A stretch of 7,875 bases of DNA from Acidobacteriota bacterium (GCA_020199975.1 JAIVJP010000474.1:1-7875), one strand, 5' to 3'; counted from the stretch's first letter, positions 1 through 5,710 are shown. Notes: generated by a model from the sequence alone, not told the origin. Program-made: numbers and translations.

Positions 1-39
1 GGGGTAGACCACCCTTCCAGCTTGGTGCTCTTGAGACAT
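1..39 (-). CDS. 5' end of an unidentified gene, possibly the next arginine gene (partial)
   Basis: An ATG at 39-37 on the minus strand opens a frame that stays open to the window edge and begins MSQEHQAGRVVYP. It starts 9 bases after the argC stop, as expected for the next cistron of the same operon. Thirteen residues are too few to identify it. An N-terminus with a short polar lead-in and a V-x-Y-P stretch would suit ArgJ (ornithine acetyltransferase), whose N-terminus often reads like APKGF, and argJ commonly follows argC. That is inference from context. No clear Shine-Dalgarno sequence precedes the ATG, so the start could also be spurious. Confidence 0.35.
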   Translation of the reverse strand, partial: MSQEHQAGRVVYP

Positions 40-48
40 TCGCTGTTA

Positions 49-1086
49 TCACGGATTGGTGCCCATCAGCATCAGTCCTGTTTTTTCATCGAGCCCGAAC
101 ATCAGATTCATGTTCTGTACCGCCTGTCCCGCCGCACCTTTGACGAGATTATCCAGAGCAGAGAAGACAACCAGCTGACGTCCACGTGTTGCAAAACCAA
201 GATCGCAGAAGTTTGTGGTCTTGACCCAGTTGATGTCCGGGGAGCCCTTCACAATCCGGATAAAGAATGAGCCTTTATAGAAGTCAGTAAAAACGGAGCG
301 CACTTCGTCTTCATTCATCGCTTGCTTAGTTTCGACGTAGATGGAGGCAAAAATGCCGCGCGCGACGGGAAGCGAATGCGTCATGAAAACGAGTTCGCTG
401 TTCCAGTTTCCGACCGCCCGCAGTTCCTGCTCTACCTCCGGCACGTGCTGGTGTGTAAATGGCTTATAGGCGTAAAACGAATTCATTCGTTGGGGATGAT
501 GCGTATTCGCGGCTGCTTTTGCGCCGGATCCGGAAGAGCCGGTCTTAGCGTCCACGACTACGCGGCCTTCGATGAGGTCCCCCGCTACTAGCGGGGCCAG
601 GCCGAGCAAAGTTGCGGTTGCAAAGCATCCGGGATTGCTAATCAGTCGCGCGTTCCTGATGGCCTCACGATTTGTTTCGGTGAGACCGTAAATAAAATCC
701 GCTTGAGTGTCCATGGCCGTGTGCTCACGGCCGTAGTGCTGCTCAAACTCCGCTTTGTCGCGCAGCCGAAAGTCGCCGGATAGATCAATCACTTTGACGC
801 GTGACGGCAGACGCGGAGCAATCTCCATCGACTGTCCATGGGGTAACGCGAGAAACGCACAATCGAGATCCGTCAGGTTCTCGAGATCCTCAGGCACTTT
901 GCTAAGCTTCAAATCCGTCAGTCCATGAAGACCTCGATGCACTTCGCTCACGGATCTTCCAGCGTGTTCGTTAGCAGTAACGAAAGCAATCTCAGCGTTC
1001 GGATGCGGCAGGAGAATGCGCAGCAGTTCGGAGCCGCCGTATCCGGAGCCGCCGAAAATTCCCACTCGTATCCTGCTCGTCATCAC
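49..1086 (-). CDS. argC: N-acetyl-gamma-glutamyl-phosphate reductase
   Basis: This cytoplasmic enzyme reduces N-acetyl-glutamyl-5-phosphate to N-acetylglutamate semialdehyde with NADPH, the third step of the acetylated route to ornithine. The 345-residue product has the family's full length. Near the N-terminus is the Rossmann dinucleotide-binding loop GIFGGSGYGG (residues 9-18). The nucleophilic cysteine lies in SNPGCFAT (Cys154), and the conserved HQHVPE motif at about 212-217 carries the second catalytic region. A GTG at 1086-1084 is followed directly by an ATG at 1083-1081. The ATG may be the true start, and neither has a strong ribosome binding site. The gene follows the broken P-loop gene by about 15 bases and is read in the same direction as argG and argR, so co-transcription is likely. 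No internal damage was seen, unlike its upstream neighbour. Confidence 0.97.
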   Translation of the reverse strand: MMTSRIRVGIFGGSGYGGSELLRILLPHPNAEIAFVTANEHAGRSVSEVHRGLHGLTDLKLSKVPEDLENLTDLDCAFLALPHGQSMEIAPRLPSRVKVIDLSGDFRLRDKAEFEQHYGREHTAMDTQADFIYGLTETNREAIRNARLISNPGCFATATLLGLAPLVAGDLIEGRVVVDAKTGSSGSGAKAAANTHHPQRMNSFYAYKPFTHQHVPEVEQELRAVGNWNSELVFMTHSLPVARGIFASIYVETKQAMNEDEVRSVFTDFYKGSFFIRIVKGSPDINWVKTTNFCDLGFATRGRQLVVFSALDNLVKGAAGQAVQNMNLMFGLDEKTGLMLMGTNP

Positions 1087-1101
1087 TATCGTTAACCACG
1101 A

Positions 1102-1497
1102 CTAAACGCCGGCCGCGACTCGCGCTGCTTCTACTTTCGACTTGATTAGTTCGAAGAGAAGAGCACCGTTGCGCTTGGCATTTGCGGCAGGAATGCCAAA
1201 TTCGTTCTCAATGTAATCCGCACCCATTTGTGAATCCGTTACCGACCCGGAAATTACATCGATTTCGAGTCCTCGTTTGCGCAGCAGTTCTATGCCGCCC
1301 CAAGCCCCAACGTAATCCGAAGCGCAGAAGATGATGGCAGCGGTCTGCTCCCGTAATTCAAAGTCATCGAAGATTGATTCGACCGAATAGCCGCCAAGAA
1401 TTCCGTCCCCCAACTCAATCACGATCAGATCAGGCGAGCTTTCGTTGAGGCGGGAAATTATCGTTTTAGCGACAGGGGAAAGGTCACCCACATCCAC
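1102..1497 (-). CDS. C-terminal fragment of a broken P-loop NTPase-like gene
   Basis: This frame continues the upstream fragment (1484-2134) after a shift and is best read as the second half of the same gene. The nominal start is a GTG at 1497, but the frame is open further upstream and reads G-L-P-S-T-V-D-V-G-D-L-S just before and through it, which looks like protein interior. Later comes a hydrophobic strand with acidic motif, PDLIVIELGDGILGGY (residues 22-37), the kind of strand that carries a Walker B or switch aspartate in SIMIBI-class NTPases. The end is a mixed alpha/beta segment with no membrane helix. No ribosome binding site supports independent translation from 1497. It could be made only if reinitiation occurs at the 14-base overlap with the upstream frame. 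The function is not recognised. Its position between argG and argC suggests an arginine-operon passenger or accessory protein. Confidence 0.7.
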   Translation of the reverse strand: MDVGDLSPVAKTIISRLNESSPDLIVIELGDGILGGYSVESIFDDFELREQTAAIIFCASDYVGAWGGIELLRKRGLEIDVISGSVTDSQMGADYIENEFGIPAANAKRNGALLFELIKSKVEAARVAAGV

Positions 1498-2134
1498 GGT
1501 GGAGGGCAGCCCAGAGTTTACCCGCCGCCACCTTAAGGCCGGCGCGAGTGGCCTGCTTTATTAGTTCTGCCGCAGCGTAGGTCTTGCCGCTATTCATGCT
1601 TGTTCCCGCAACCATCACGATGGGCGCCGTCTCACCAAGATTTGAACGCAGGGGCAAGGCGGCATCCGCAATGTTAACTGCCCGCCCGTTTTCATCACAC
1701 ACCACGCCGATGACTTCAACTTTGATCGCATCGCCCAGGCTGGAGTGATGTCCCGTGCAATAACCGATGACTCCGCCCAGATTGAGCAGATGAAGTTGAT
1801 CGCCGGCATTGACGGTCTGCGGCACATCGCCAACAAACCCTTTCAATGCACGGCGTCGGCCCAGGACGCCAATGACCACGTCGCCCGGATTGATCTTGGC
1901 CAGCCTTCCGGTGGGCAGCTCGAGCATGTTGTAGGTGGCGCTATCGGTTAGAGTGCGTACGGCGATAACGTCACCAGCCCGCGGCGTGGTGGTAGCGTTC
2001 GTAACGGCTACCGTACGAGCAAGACCAAGCGGAGAGGTGGCGGAGCCAAGCTTATCGGCTTCGACTATCTTGACGACCGCATAGTGCGTGGCTATTGTTC
2101 CGTTGGTTTCGATGGTTTCGTTGGTTTCGTTCAT
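1484..2134 (-). CDS. N-terminal fragment of a broken P-loop NTPase-like gene
   Basis: This fragment encodes 216 residues. Residues 1-13 are a short repeat (NET NET IET NGT). Residues about 15-165 form a beta-rich, glycine-containing domain I do not recognise. Residues 172-185 read VMVAGTSMNSGKT, a G-x5-GKT loop with the spacing seen in the dethiobiotin synthetase/CobQ/MobB type of Walker A. After AAGK at 203-206 the expected fold stops: the frame runs through ten more residues (ending LHRGCG) to a TGA. The missing continuation lies in another frame from about 1515 downward. Intact relatives should have a linker between the conserved Lys and the GLPSTVD segment, so a deletion with frameshift is more likely than a simple base slip. 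The start ATG overlaps the argG stop in ATGA (2134-2131), with AGAGGT eight bases upstream, which argues for translational coupling. The gene is probably inactive as it stands. Confidence 0.75.
   Translation of the reverse strand: MNETNETIETNGTIATHYAVVKIVEADKLGSATSPLGLARTVAVTNATTTPRAGDVIAVRTLTDSATYNMLELPTGRLAKINPGDVVIGVLGRRRALKGFVGDVPQTVNAGDQLHLLNLGGVIGYCTGHHSSLGDAIKVEVIGVVCDENGRAVNIADAALPLRSNLGETAPIVMVAGTSMNSGKTYAAAELIKQATRAGLKVAAGKLWAALHRGCG
2096..2131 (-). repeat. Four 9-base tandem units encoding NET-NET-IET-NGT
   Basis: Directly after the start codon of the P-loop gene, the minus strand reads four 9-base units: AACGAAACC twice, ATCGAAACC, then the diverged AACGGAACA. Each unit is three codons, so gain or loss of a unit would change the length of the N-terminus without shifting frame. 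This is a low-complexity leader and the protein fold appears to start after it. The repeat begins one base after the ATG and touches the argG stop codon. Confidence 0.8.
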
Positions 2135-3339
2135 TCCTTGCTACCTCTGTTTCGCTGTCTCAATCTCAGGGCGTTCAATTTAATGAACCCTTCCGCGTCG
2201 CGCTGGTTGTAGACCGAATCGGCCTCGAAAGTTGCCAGCTTTTCGCTGTAAAGCGAGTGAGGCGACCGTCTCCCGACCGTGAGGGCGTTACCGCGATACA
2301 GCTTCACACGTACGTCGCCCGTAACTTTTCTTTGCGTCGCGTCAACCATCTCGCGCAACAACTCAAACTCCGGCGCAAACCAGAATCCGTAATAAACGCT
2401 CTCCGCAAATTTCACTCCCAGGGAATCGCGCAAGTGCATTACTTCGCGGTCGAGAGTAATCGATTCGAGCGCCCGGTGGGCGGCCAGCAGGATAGTCACT
2501 CCGGGAGTTTCATAAACGCCGCGTGACTTCATTCCCACAAACCGGTTCTCGACGAGATCCACCCGGCCGATGCCGTGCTCACCACCCATCCTGTTTAACG
2601 TCTCGAGCAGGCAAACGGGATCCATCCGCTGACCATTGACGGCCACAGGTTCGCCTTTGTCGAATGAGATCTCGACGTACTCAGCCTGGTCCTTTGCATT
2701 TTCCGGAGACTTCGTAAGTTGAAAGATATCCTCCGGCGCCTCAGCCCAGGGATCCTCGAGAATGCCCCCTTCGTAGGAGATGTGCATGAGATTGCGATCG
2801 GTTGAATATGGCTTCTCGTGCGTTGCTATGACTGGAATCTTGTGTCCCTGCGCGTAAGCAATCAGATCGCTGCGGCCTCTAAACTCCCATTCACGCCAGG
2901 GAGCTATCACTTTGATGTCCGGTTCGAGTGCGTAATACGTCAACTCAAAACGCACCTGATCGTTGCCCTTGCCTGTGGCGCCGTGCGCCACCGCATCCGC
3001 CTCCTCCTTGCGTGCGATTTCGATCTGGCCTTTGGCGATCACGGGGCGGGCGAGGGACGTGCCCAACAAGTAAACACCCTCATACACTGCGTCCGCCTTG
3101 ATGGCAGTCCATACGTATTCACTTACGAACTCTGCGCGCAGGTCTTCCACGTAGAGTTTCGAGGCACCCGTTGCGAGCGCCTTGGCCTCCAGGCCATCCA
3201 TTTCTTCACCCTGGCCGACGTCAGCGCAATAGCAAACTACCTCGCAGCCGTATTGCTCTTTCAACCAGCGCAGCATGACGGACGTATCAAGCCCCCCGGA
3301 ATAGGCCAGGACTATCTTGTTGATTTTCTTGTCCGTCAC
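2131..3339 (-). CDS. argG: Argininosuccinate synthase
   Basis: ArgG joins citrulline and aspartate using ATP (to AMP and PPi) to give argininosuccinate, the penultimate step of arginine synthesis, in the cytoplasm as a tetramer. The 402-residue length is that of the common short ArgG type. The N-type ATP pyrophosphatase loop AYSGGLDTS is at residues 12-20, and HGATGKGNDQVRFE, which contacts substrates, is at 119-132. The conserved SYEGGILEDPW is near 190. All blocks are in order and nothing is missing. The start is GTG (3339-3337), chosen because AAAGGAG (3350-3344) lies four bases upstream. The gene is preceded by a 110-base gap after argR that holds a large inverted repeat whose inner edge touches this ribosome binding site, so initiation may be affected by RNA structure. 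Its stop overlaps the start of the P-loop gene. Confidence 0.98.
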   Translation of the reverse strand: MTDKKINKIVLAYSGGLDTSVMLRWLKEQYGCEVVCYCADVGQGEEMDGLEAKALATGASKLYVEDLRAEFVSEYVWTAIKADAVYEGVYLLGTSLARPVIAKGQIEIARKEEADAVAHGATGKGNDQVRFELTYYALEPDIKVIAPWREWEFRGRSDLIAYAQGHKIPVIATHEKPYSTDRNLMHISYEGGILEDPWAEAPEDIFQLTKSPENAKDQAEYVEISFDKGEPVAVNGQRMDPVCLLETLNRMGGEHGIGRVDLVENRFVGMKSRGVYETPGVTILLAAHRALESITLDREVMHLRDSLGVKFAESVYYGFWFAPEFELLREMVDATQRKVTGDVRVKLYRGNALTVGRRSPHSLYSEKLATFEADSVYNQRDAEGFIKLNALRLRQRNRGSKE

Positions 3340-3347
3340 TTTTCTCC

Positions 3348-3449
3348 TTTGTCAGTAGTCAGTTGTCAGTAGTCGTTTTCACCGGCCTGTGCTTATGTAT
3401 CTGCAACTGATCACTGACTACTTACTACTGACAACTGACCACTGACAAA
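3348..3449. repeat. Heptanucleotide repeats forming a 26-bp inverted repeat between argR and argG
   Basis: On the plus strand, 3404-3445 is six consecutive heptamers of consensus CNACTGA: CAACTGA, TCACTGA, CTACTTA, CTACTGA, CAACTGA, CCACTGA. The other side, 3351-3371, holds three heptamers in the opposite orientation (GTCAGTA, GTCAGTT, GTCAGTA). Bases 3348-3373 are complementary to 3424-3449 over 26 positions with one mismatch (3357 against 3440), which becomes a G-U pair in the minus-strand transcript. The loop is 50 bases. The right arm reaches the argR stop codon. The left arm ends inside the argG Shine-Dalgarno sequence. The transcript of the argR-argG operon would therefore fold into a long hairpin between the two genes. 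There is no U-tract, so I do not call it a terminator. Confidence 0.88.
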
Positions 3450-3725
3450 TCATCCGAACAACTCCCACACTTTCTTAATCGCGGCCCGCTGTGTTTTCCG
3501 GTCATTGACCGCAATGAAGATCGTATCCTCGCCGGCGATAGTTCCTACAATCTCCTCGATCGCCGCGCCGTCGATGACCCCCAACTCCTCCAGATCTCGA
3601 GAGACACTCGACTGCGTCGCCGGTAACCCCGCTCTTTCCAAAAGTGACCTAAGCTCTTCCTGCGTGCCAATAGGCTTGGCCCGTATCAAACTCAGAATCC
3701 GCCTTTGCCTCGTATCTTTCATCAT
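3450..3725 (-). CDS. argR: Arginine repressor ArgR, internally shortened
   Basis: ArgR proteins are hexameric, arginine-responsive repressors of arginine genes and usually have about 150 residues. Here the product is 91 residues from the ATG at 3725 (90 from the next ATG; an upstream in-frame ATG at 3749 gives 99). The N-terminal winged helix is intact: R-Q-R-R-I-L-S-L-I, then GTQEELRSLL and the recognition segment TQSSVSRDLEELGV. The very end of the C-terminal domain is also intact: EEIVGTIAGEDTIF followed by a last helix. The segment between, which normally holds the linker, two or more beta strands and the PG-A-A arginine-binding region (about 50-60 residues compared with AhrC), is missing in frame. 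I prefer 3725 or 3722 because the 3749 start lies inside the likely operator and has no ribosome binding site. DNA binding may remain, but hexamer formation and arginine sensing are doubtful. It heads the argG-argC operon. Confidence 0.88.
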   Translation of the reverse strand: MMKDTRQRRILSLIRAKPIGTQEELRSLLERAGLPATQSSVSRDLEELGVIDGAAIEEIVGTIAGEDTIFIAVNDRKTQRAAIKKVWELFG

Positions 3726-3732
3726 TCTGTAT

Positions 3733-3778
3733 ATGCATTCAACTTGCATAAATAATGCATAGATGCATAAACTAGCAT
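3733..3778. promoter_or_regulatory. Phased TGCAT motifs, candidate ArgR operator
   Basis: Within 46 bases there are ATGCAT at 3733-3738, TTGCATA at 3744-3750, ATGCAT at 3755-3760, ATGCAT at 3763-3768 and TAGCAT at 3773-3778. Their centres are 11, 11, 8 and 10 bases apart, close to one helical turn. TGCAT-AAATA-ATGCA (3745-3759) is a perfect 5-bp inverted repeat with an AT-rich centre, similar in layout to the ARG box known from E. coli and Bacillus (TGAAT-N4-ATTCA) but with C for A in the half-site. The array lies between the predicted argR promoter and argR itself, so autoregulation is the natural reading. The identity of the binding protein is inferred. Confidence 0.5.
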
Positions 3779-3798
3779 GATGGTTGCTCGGACGTCAA
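3769..3798 (-). promoter_or_regulatory. Possible argR-argG operon promoter
   Basis: On the minus strand, TTGACG (3798-3793) could be a -35 element. It is followed after 18 bases by TAGTTT (3774-3769) as a weak -10, preceded by TGC (extended -10 form). Transcription would start near 3762, within the TGCAT series, which is where a repressor operator would be expected. The -10 matches the consensus poorly, so this is a suggestion only. Confidence 0.3.
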
Positions 3799-3805
3799 TG
3801 TTGCT

Positions 3806-3910
3806 GCGGATCCAGAACCCCGAGCGGTAGCGAGCGGATCCAAGTTTTCAACGCTGAGTAAAACCTCAATTAGGCCAGGTTGAGCTTAGGATCCGGCCGC
3901 TCGCGGTTCT
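3806..3910. repeat. Inverted pair of REP-like GC-rich repeats in the argR-argH gap
   Basis: AGAACCCCGAGCGG at 3814-3827 is repeated in inverse orientation at 3897-3910 (CCGCTCGCGGTTCT) with 13 of 14 positions matching. The left copy also contains a direct repeat, CGAGCGG-TAG-CGAGCGG (3821-3837). GGATCC occurs three times, at 3808-3813, 3836-3841 and 3889-3894, bordering both sides of the left copy and the inner side of the right copy. The arms are separated by 69 bases and could form a stem-loop or cruciform. The layout resembles REP/REPIN-type dispersed palindromes, but no second locus is visible here to prove that it is dispersed. Confidence 0.65.
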
Positions 3911-4022
3911 GTAGGGACCGACGGCGATGACTACGCTTAAAGGGTGCTCATGTAAGACGTAGAGCAGCGGCGCCCGCGCTGCTAAACTGACCTAAACCAC
4001 GGCGCATATCGGGAGGATGCGA
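3911..4022 (+). promoter_or_regulatory. argH leader with a short hairpin and the start-deciding ribosome binding site
   Basis: The last 112 bases before argH contain no ORF. AGCAGCG (3963-3969) and CGCTGCT (3977-3983) form a 7-bp perfect stem with a 7-base loop. No U-run follows, so it is not an obvious terminator. No convincing -35/-10 pair was found for argH. GGGAGG at 4011-4016 is a good Shine-Dalgarno sequence. It sits directly against the ATG at 4017 (no spacer) but six bases before the ATG at 4023, which makes 4023 the likely start. Confidence 0.5.
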
Positions 4023-5411
4023 ATGAGCGATTCCAAAAACTTATGGGGCGGCCGATTCGCCGGCGCAGCGGATCGCGGCTTTGTTGATTTCAACCGCTCG
4101 TTTGGTTTCGACCAAAGATTGTTCGCGGCTGATGTGCGCGCAAGTGTGGCGCACTGCAACAGCCTAGCGACCGCCGGCGTACTAACCGGCGAGGAAGCGA
4201 CGAATATAAACGGCGGCCTGCAAACCATACTCGATCGTGGTATCGCCGACGCTGGCCATTTCGACACCCTTGAATTCGAGGACGTTCATTCGTTCGTAGA
4301 GTCGCGCCTGGTGGAGTTGATAGGGGACTCGGGACGAAAACTGCATACCGGTCGCAGCCGAAACGATCAAGTCGCTACCGATCTTCGCCTTTGGTTACGA
4401 GAAGCGGTCGACGATCTGGTCCAGCGCGTGGGTACAGCTCAGGGGGCTTGGTTGGATCTGGCTGAGTCGCATCTCGGCTCTGTGCTCCCGGGTTACACAC
4501 ATTTGCAACGAGCACAGCCCATACTTTTCGCACATTGGTGTCTGGCTTACTTTGAAATGCTGTCGCGTGATCGCGAGCGTCTGGCGGATTGCCGCAAACG
4601 GGTGAACGTATTGCCACTCGGTTCCGCGGCACTCGCCGGAACTTCTTACCCTATCGATCGTGAATCCGTGGCGCGCGAGTTAGGTTTTGACAGCGTGTCT
4701 CGCAACAGTATTGATGCGGTGAGCGATCGTGATTTTTGTGTGGAGTTTGTGAACGCCTGTTCGCTGATCATGATTCACCTCTCGCGGCTGGCGGAAGATG
4801 TCATTCTCTACTCGACCACTGAATTTGGTTTCTTCGAATTGGGTGATGCGGTGGCCACCGGCTCCAGCCTGATGCCGCAAAAGAAAAACCCCGACTCGAT
4901 GGAGCTGGTGCGTGGCAAGGCCGGCCGCGTTATTGGCCACGGTACATCCTTGCTGGCAATGCTGAAGGGCTTGCCGCTCGCGTACAACAAAGACATGCAG
5001 GAGGACAAAGAGGCGATGTTTGATTCCTTCGACACCGTCAGCGCCTGTCTGGGAGTCACTACGACGGTTCTGCGCAACCTGAGCATCAACGAGGAACGCA
5101 CTCGCGAAGCTGCATCAACGGGTTACATGAATGCCACGGAGCTGGCAGATTACCTTGTGCGCAAAGGGATGCCTTTTCGCGAAGCGCACGAGACAGCGGG
5201 AAGAATTGTCGTGCACGCGATCTCCCGCGGGGTTGAACTCCACGAACTCTCCATTGAAGAAATGCGCTCGCTGGCCGCGTCTATTGAGGACGACGTTTTT
5301 GCGTCGCTTTTTCTCGAGCGAACGCTTGAGACAAAGTCACAAATCGGGGGCACTTCAGCCGAATGCGTAACTGATGCTCTGGCTGTGGCCCGCAGCTCTC
5401 TGCTAGGCTAG
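4023..5411 (+). CDS. argH: Argininosuccinate lyase
   Basis: ArgH splits argininosuccinate into arginine and fumarate, the last step of arginine synthesis. It is a cytoplasmic homotetramer of the fumarase/aspartase superfamily. From the ATG at 4023 the product has 462 residues, the normal family length, and begins MSDSKNLWGGRF, which aligns with the usual LWGGRF start. Visible motifs are TGRSRNDQ (109-116), GYTHLQ with the catalytic-region His160, and the superfamily signature GSSLMPQKKNP (280-290), whose serine acts as catalytic acid/base. An ATG at 4017 adds two residues but leaves no space after GGGAGG, so it was not chosen. The gene is divergent from argR, so the operator-like region between could in principle serve both sides, though the TGCAT motifs lie about 250 bases from argH. 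No internal defects were seen. Confidence 0.98.
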   Translation: MSDSKNLWGGRFAGAADRGFVDFNRSFGFDQRLFAADVRASVAHCNSLATAGVLTGEEATNINGGLQTILDRGIADAGHFDTLEFEDVHSFVESRLVELIGDSGRKLHTGRSRNDQVATDLRLWLREAVDDLVQRVGTAQGAWLDLAESHLGSVLPGYTHLQRAQPILFAHWCLAYFEMLSRDRERLADCRKRVNVLPLGSAALAGTSYPIDRESVARELGFDSVSRNSIDAVSDRDFCVEFVNACSLIMIHLSRLAEDVILYSTTEFGFFELGDAVATGSSLMPQKKNPDSMELVRGKAGRVIGHGTSLLAMLKGLPLAYNKDMQEDKEAMFDSFDTVSACLGVTTTVLRNLSINEERTREAASTGYMNATELADYLVRKGMPFREAHETAGRIVVHAISRGVELHELSIEEMRSLAASIEDDVFASLFLERTLETKSQIGGTSAECVTDALAVARSSLLG

Positions 5412-5430
5412 GCCCGTGCCGGAACAAATC

Positions 5431-5559
5431 ATGGTCCATCCAATCTATCGAGTCACTTCATTCAACATCGTGGGGCGATACACACTTCGCGTCGTCTTTG
5501 ACGATCTCAGCGAACAGACGATCAATTTCCAACCTATCTTGGCCGGTGCGTTATACTGA
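5431..5559 (+). CDS. DUF2442-like small ORF, probably truncated
   Basis: Twenty bases after argH, a 42-residue frame begins MVHPIYRVTSFNIVGRYTL and continues with FDDLSEQTINFQPILAGALY before a TGA. A GTG at 5416 in the same frame is an alternative start. The pattern (a short beta strand, then L-x-V-x-F-D-D-x-x-x-Q-x-I-x-F-x-P-x-L-x-G-x-L-Y) matches the first half of DUF2442 proteins as I know them, which run to about 80-100 residues and end with a region like WPNGAD. That second half is not visible in any forward frame downstream, so this is probably a decayed remnant. A weak GGA (5421-5423) precedes the ATG. DUF2442 genes are often seen beside DUF4160 genes, but none is here. Confidence 0.45.
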   Translation: MVHPIYRVTSFNIVGRYTLRVVFDDLSEQTINFQPILAGALY

Positions 5560-5710
5560 GGGCTGTGCCGCTGGCATTCCTAGCACATGTGGCACAGGTA
5601 TGAGAGTCTCGGGATCAATTATGAATCGCGATCATATTGTGTTGACAACTCCCAGTGCTCTACGTTAAATCAACTCGCCATTTCAATCCTTCCCAAATGA
5701 GGGCTTTTCC
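5560..5710. other. Non-coding gap between the DUF2442-like ORF and tldD
   Basis: No further ORF with recognisable protein character was found in this 151-base stretch. It contains an inverted repeat, CTGTGCC (5563-5569) with GGCACAG (5591-5597), loop 21 bases, which includes the palindrome CACATGTG (5584-5591). It has no U-tract, so it is at best a weak end signal for argH. The tldD promoter occupies the second half of the gap. Confidence 0.5.
5642..5670 (+). promoter_or_regulatory. Sigma70-type promoter for tldD-pmbA
   Basis: A perfect -35 TTGACA (5642-5647) is followed after exactly 17 bases by TTAAAT (5665-5670), a 4-of-6 match to the -10 consensus. A start near 5677 would give a leader of about 34 bases containing the ribosome binding site GAGGG (5699-5703), seven bases before the tldD ATG. 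This is the best promoter in the window. Confidence 0.6.

Noticed and set aside
1484..1515. Programmed frameshift joining the two P-loop fragments
   Set aside because: No slippery heptamer or clear downstream structure is seen, and the linker expected between the conserved blocks is missing, so a shift alone would not restore the protein.
2095..2526. 143-codon plus-strand frame antisense to the end of argG
   Set aside because: It begins in the 9-base repeat (FRWFRWFRWF) and otherwise mirrors argG codons. There is no sign of an independent protein.
3393..3405. Second ARG-like site (TTATGTATCTGCA) ahead of argG
   Set aside because: It shares only loose similarity with the TGCAT series and lies in the loop of the heptamer hairpin, so it is not distinguishable from chance.
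3348..3449. CRISPR array or Rho-independent terminator
   Set aside because: The repeats are contiguous heptamers without spacers, and the hairpin has no U-run and a 50-base loop.
4017..4022. argH start at the ATG 4017
   Set aside because: GGGAGG touches this ATG with no spacer, while the ATG at 4023 has a six-base spacer and gives the usual family N-terminus.
5563..5597. Terminator after argH
   Set aside because: The 7-bp stem has a 21-base loop and no following T-run.
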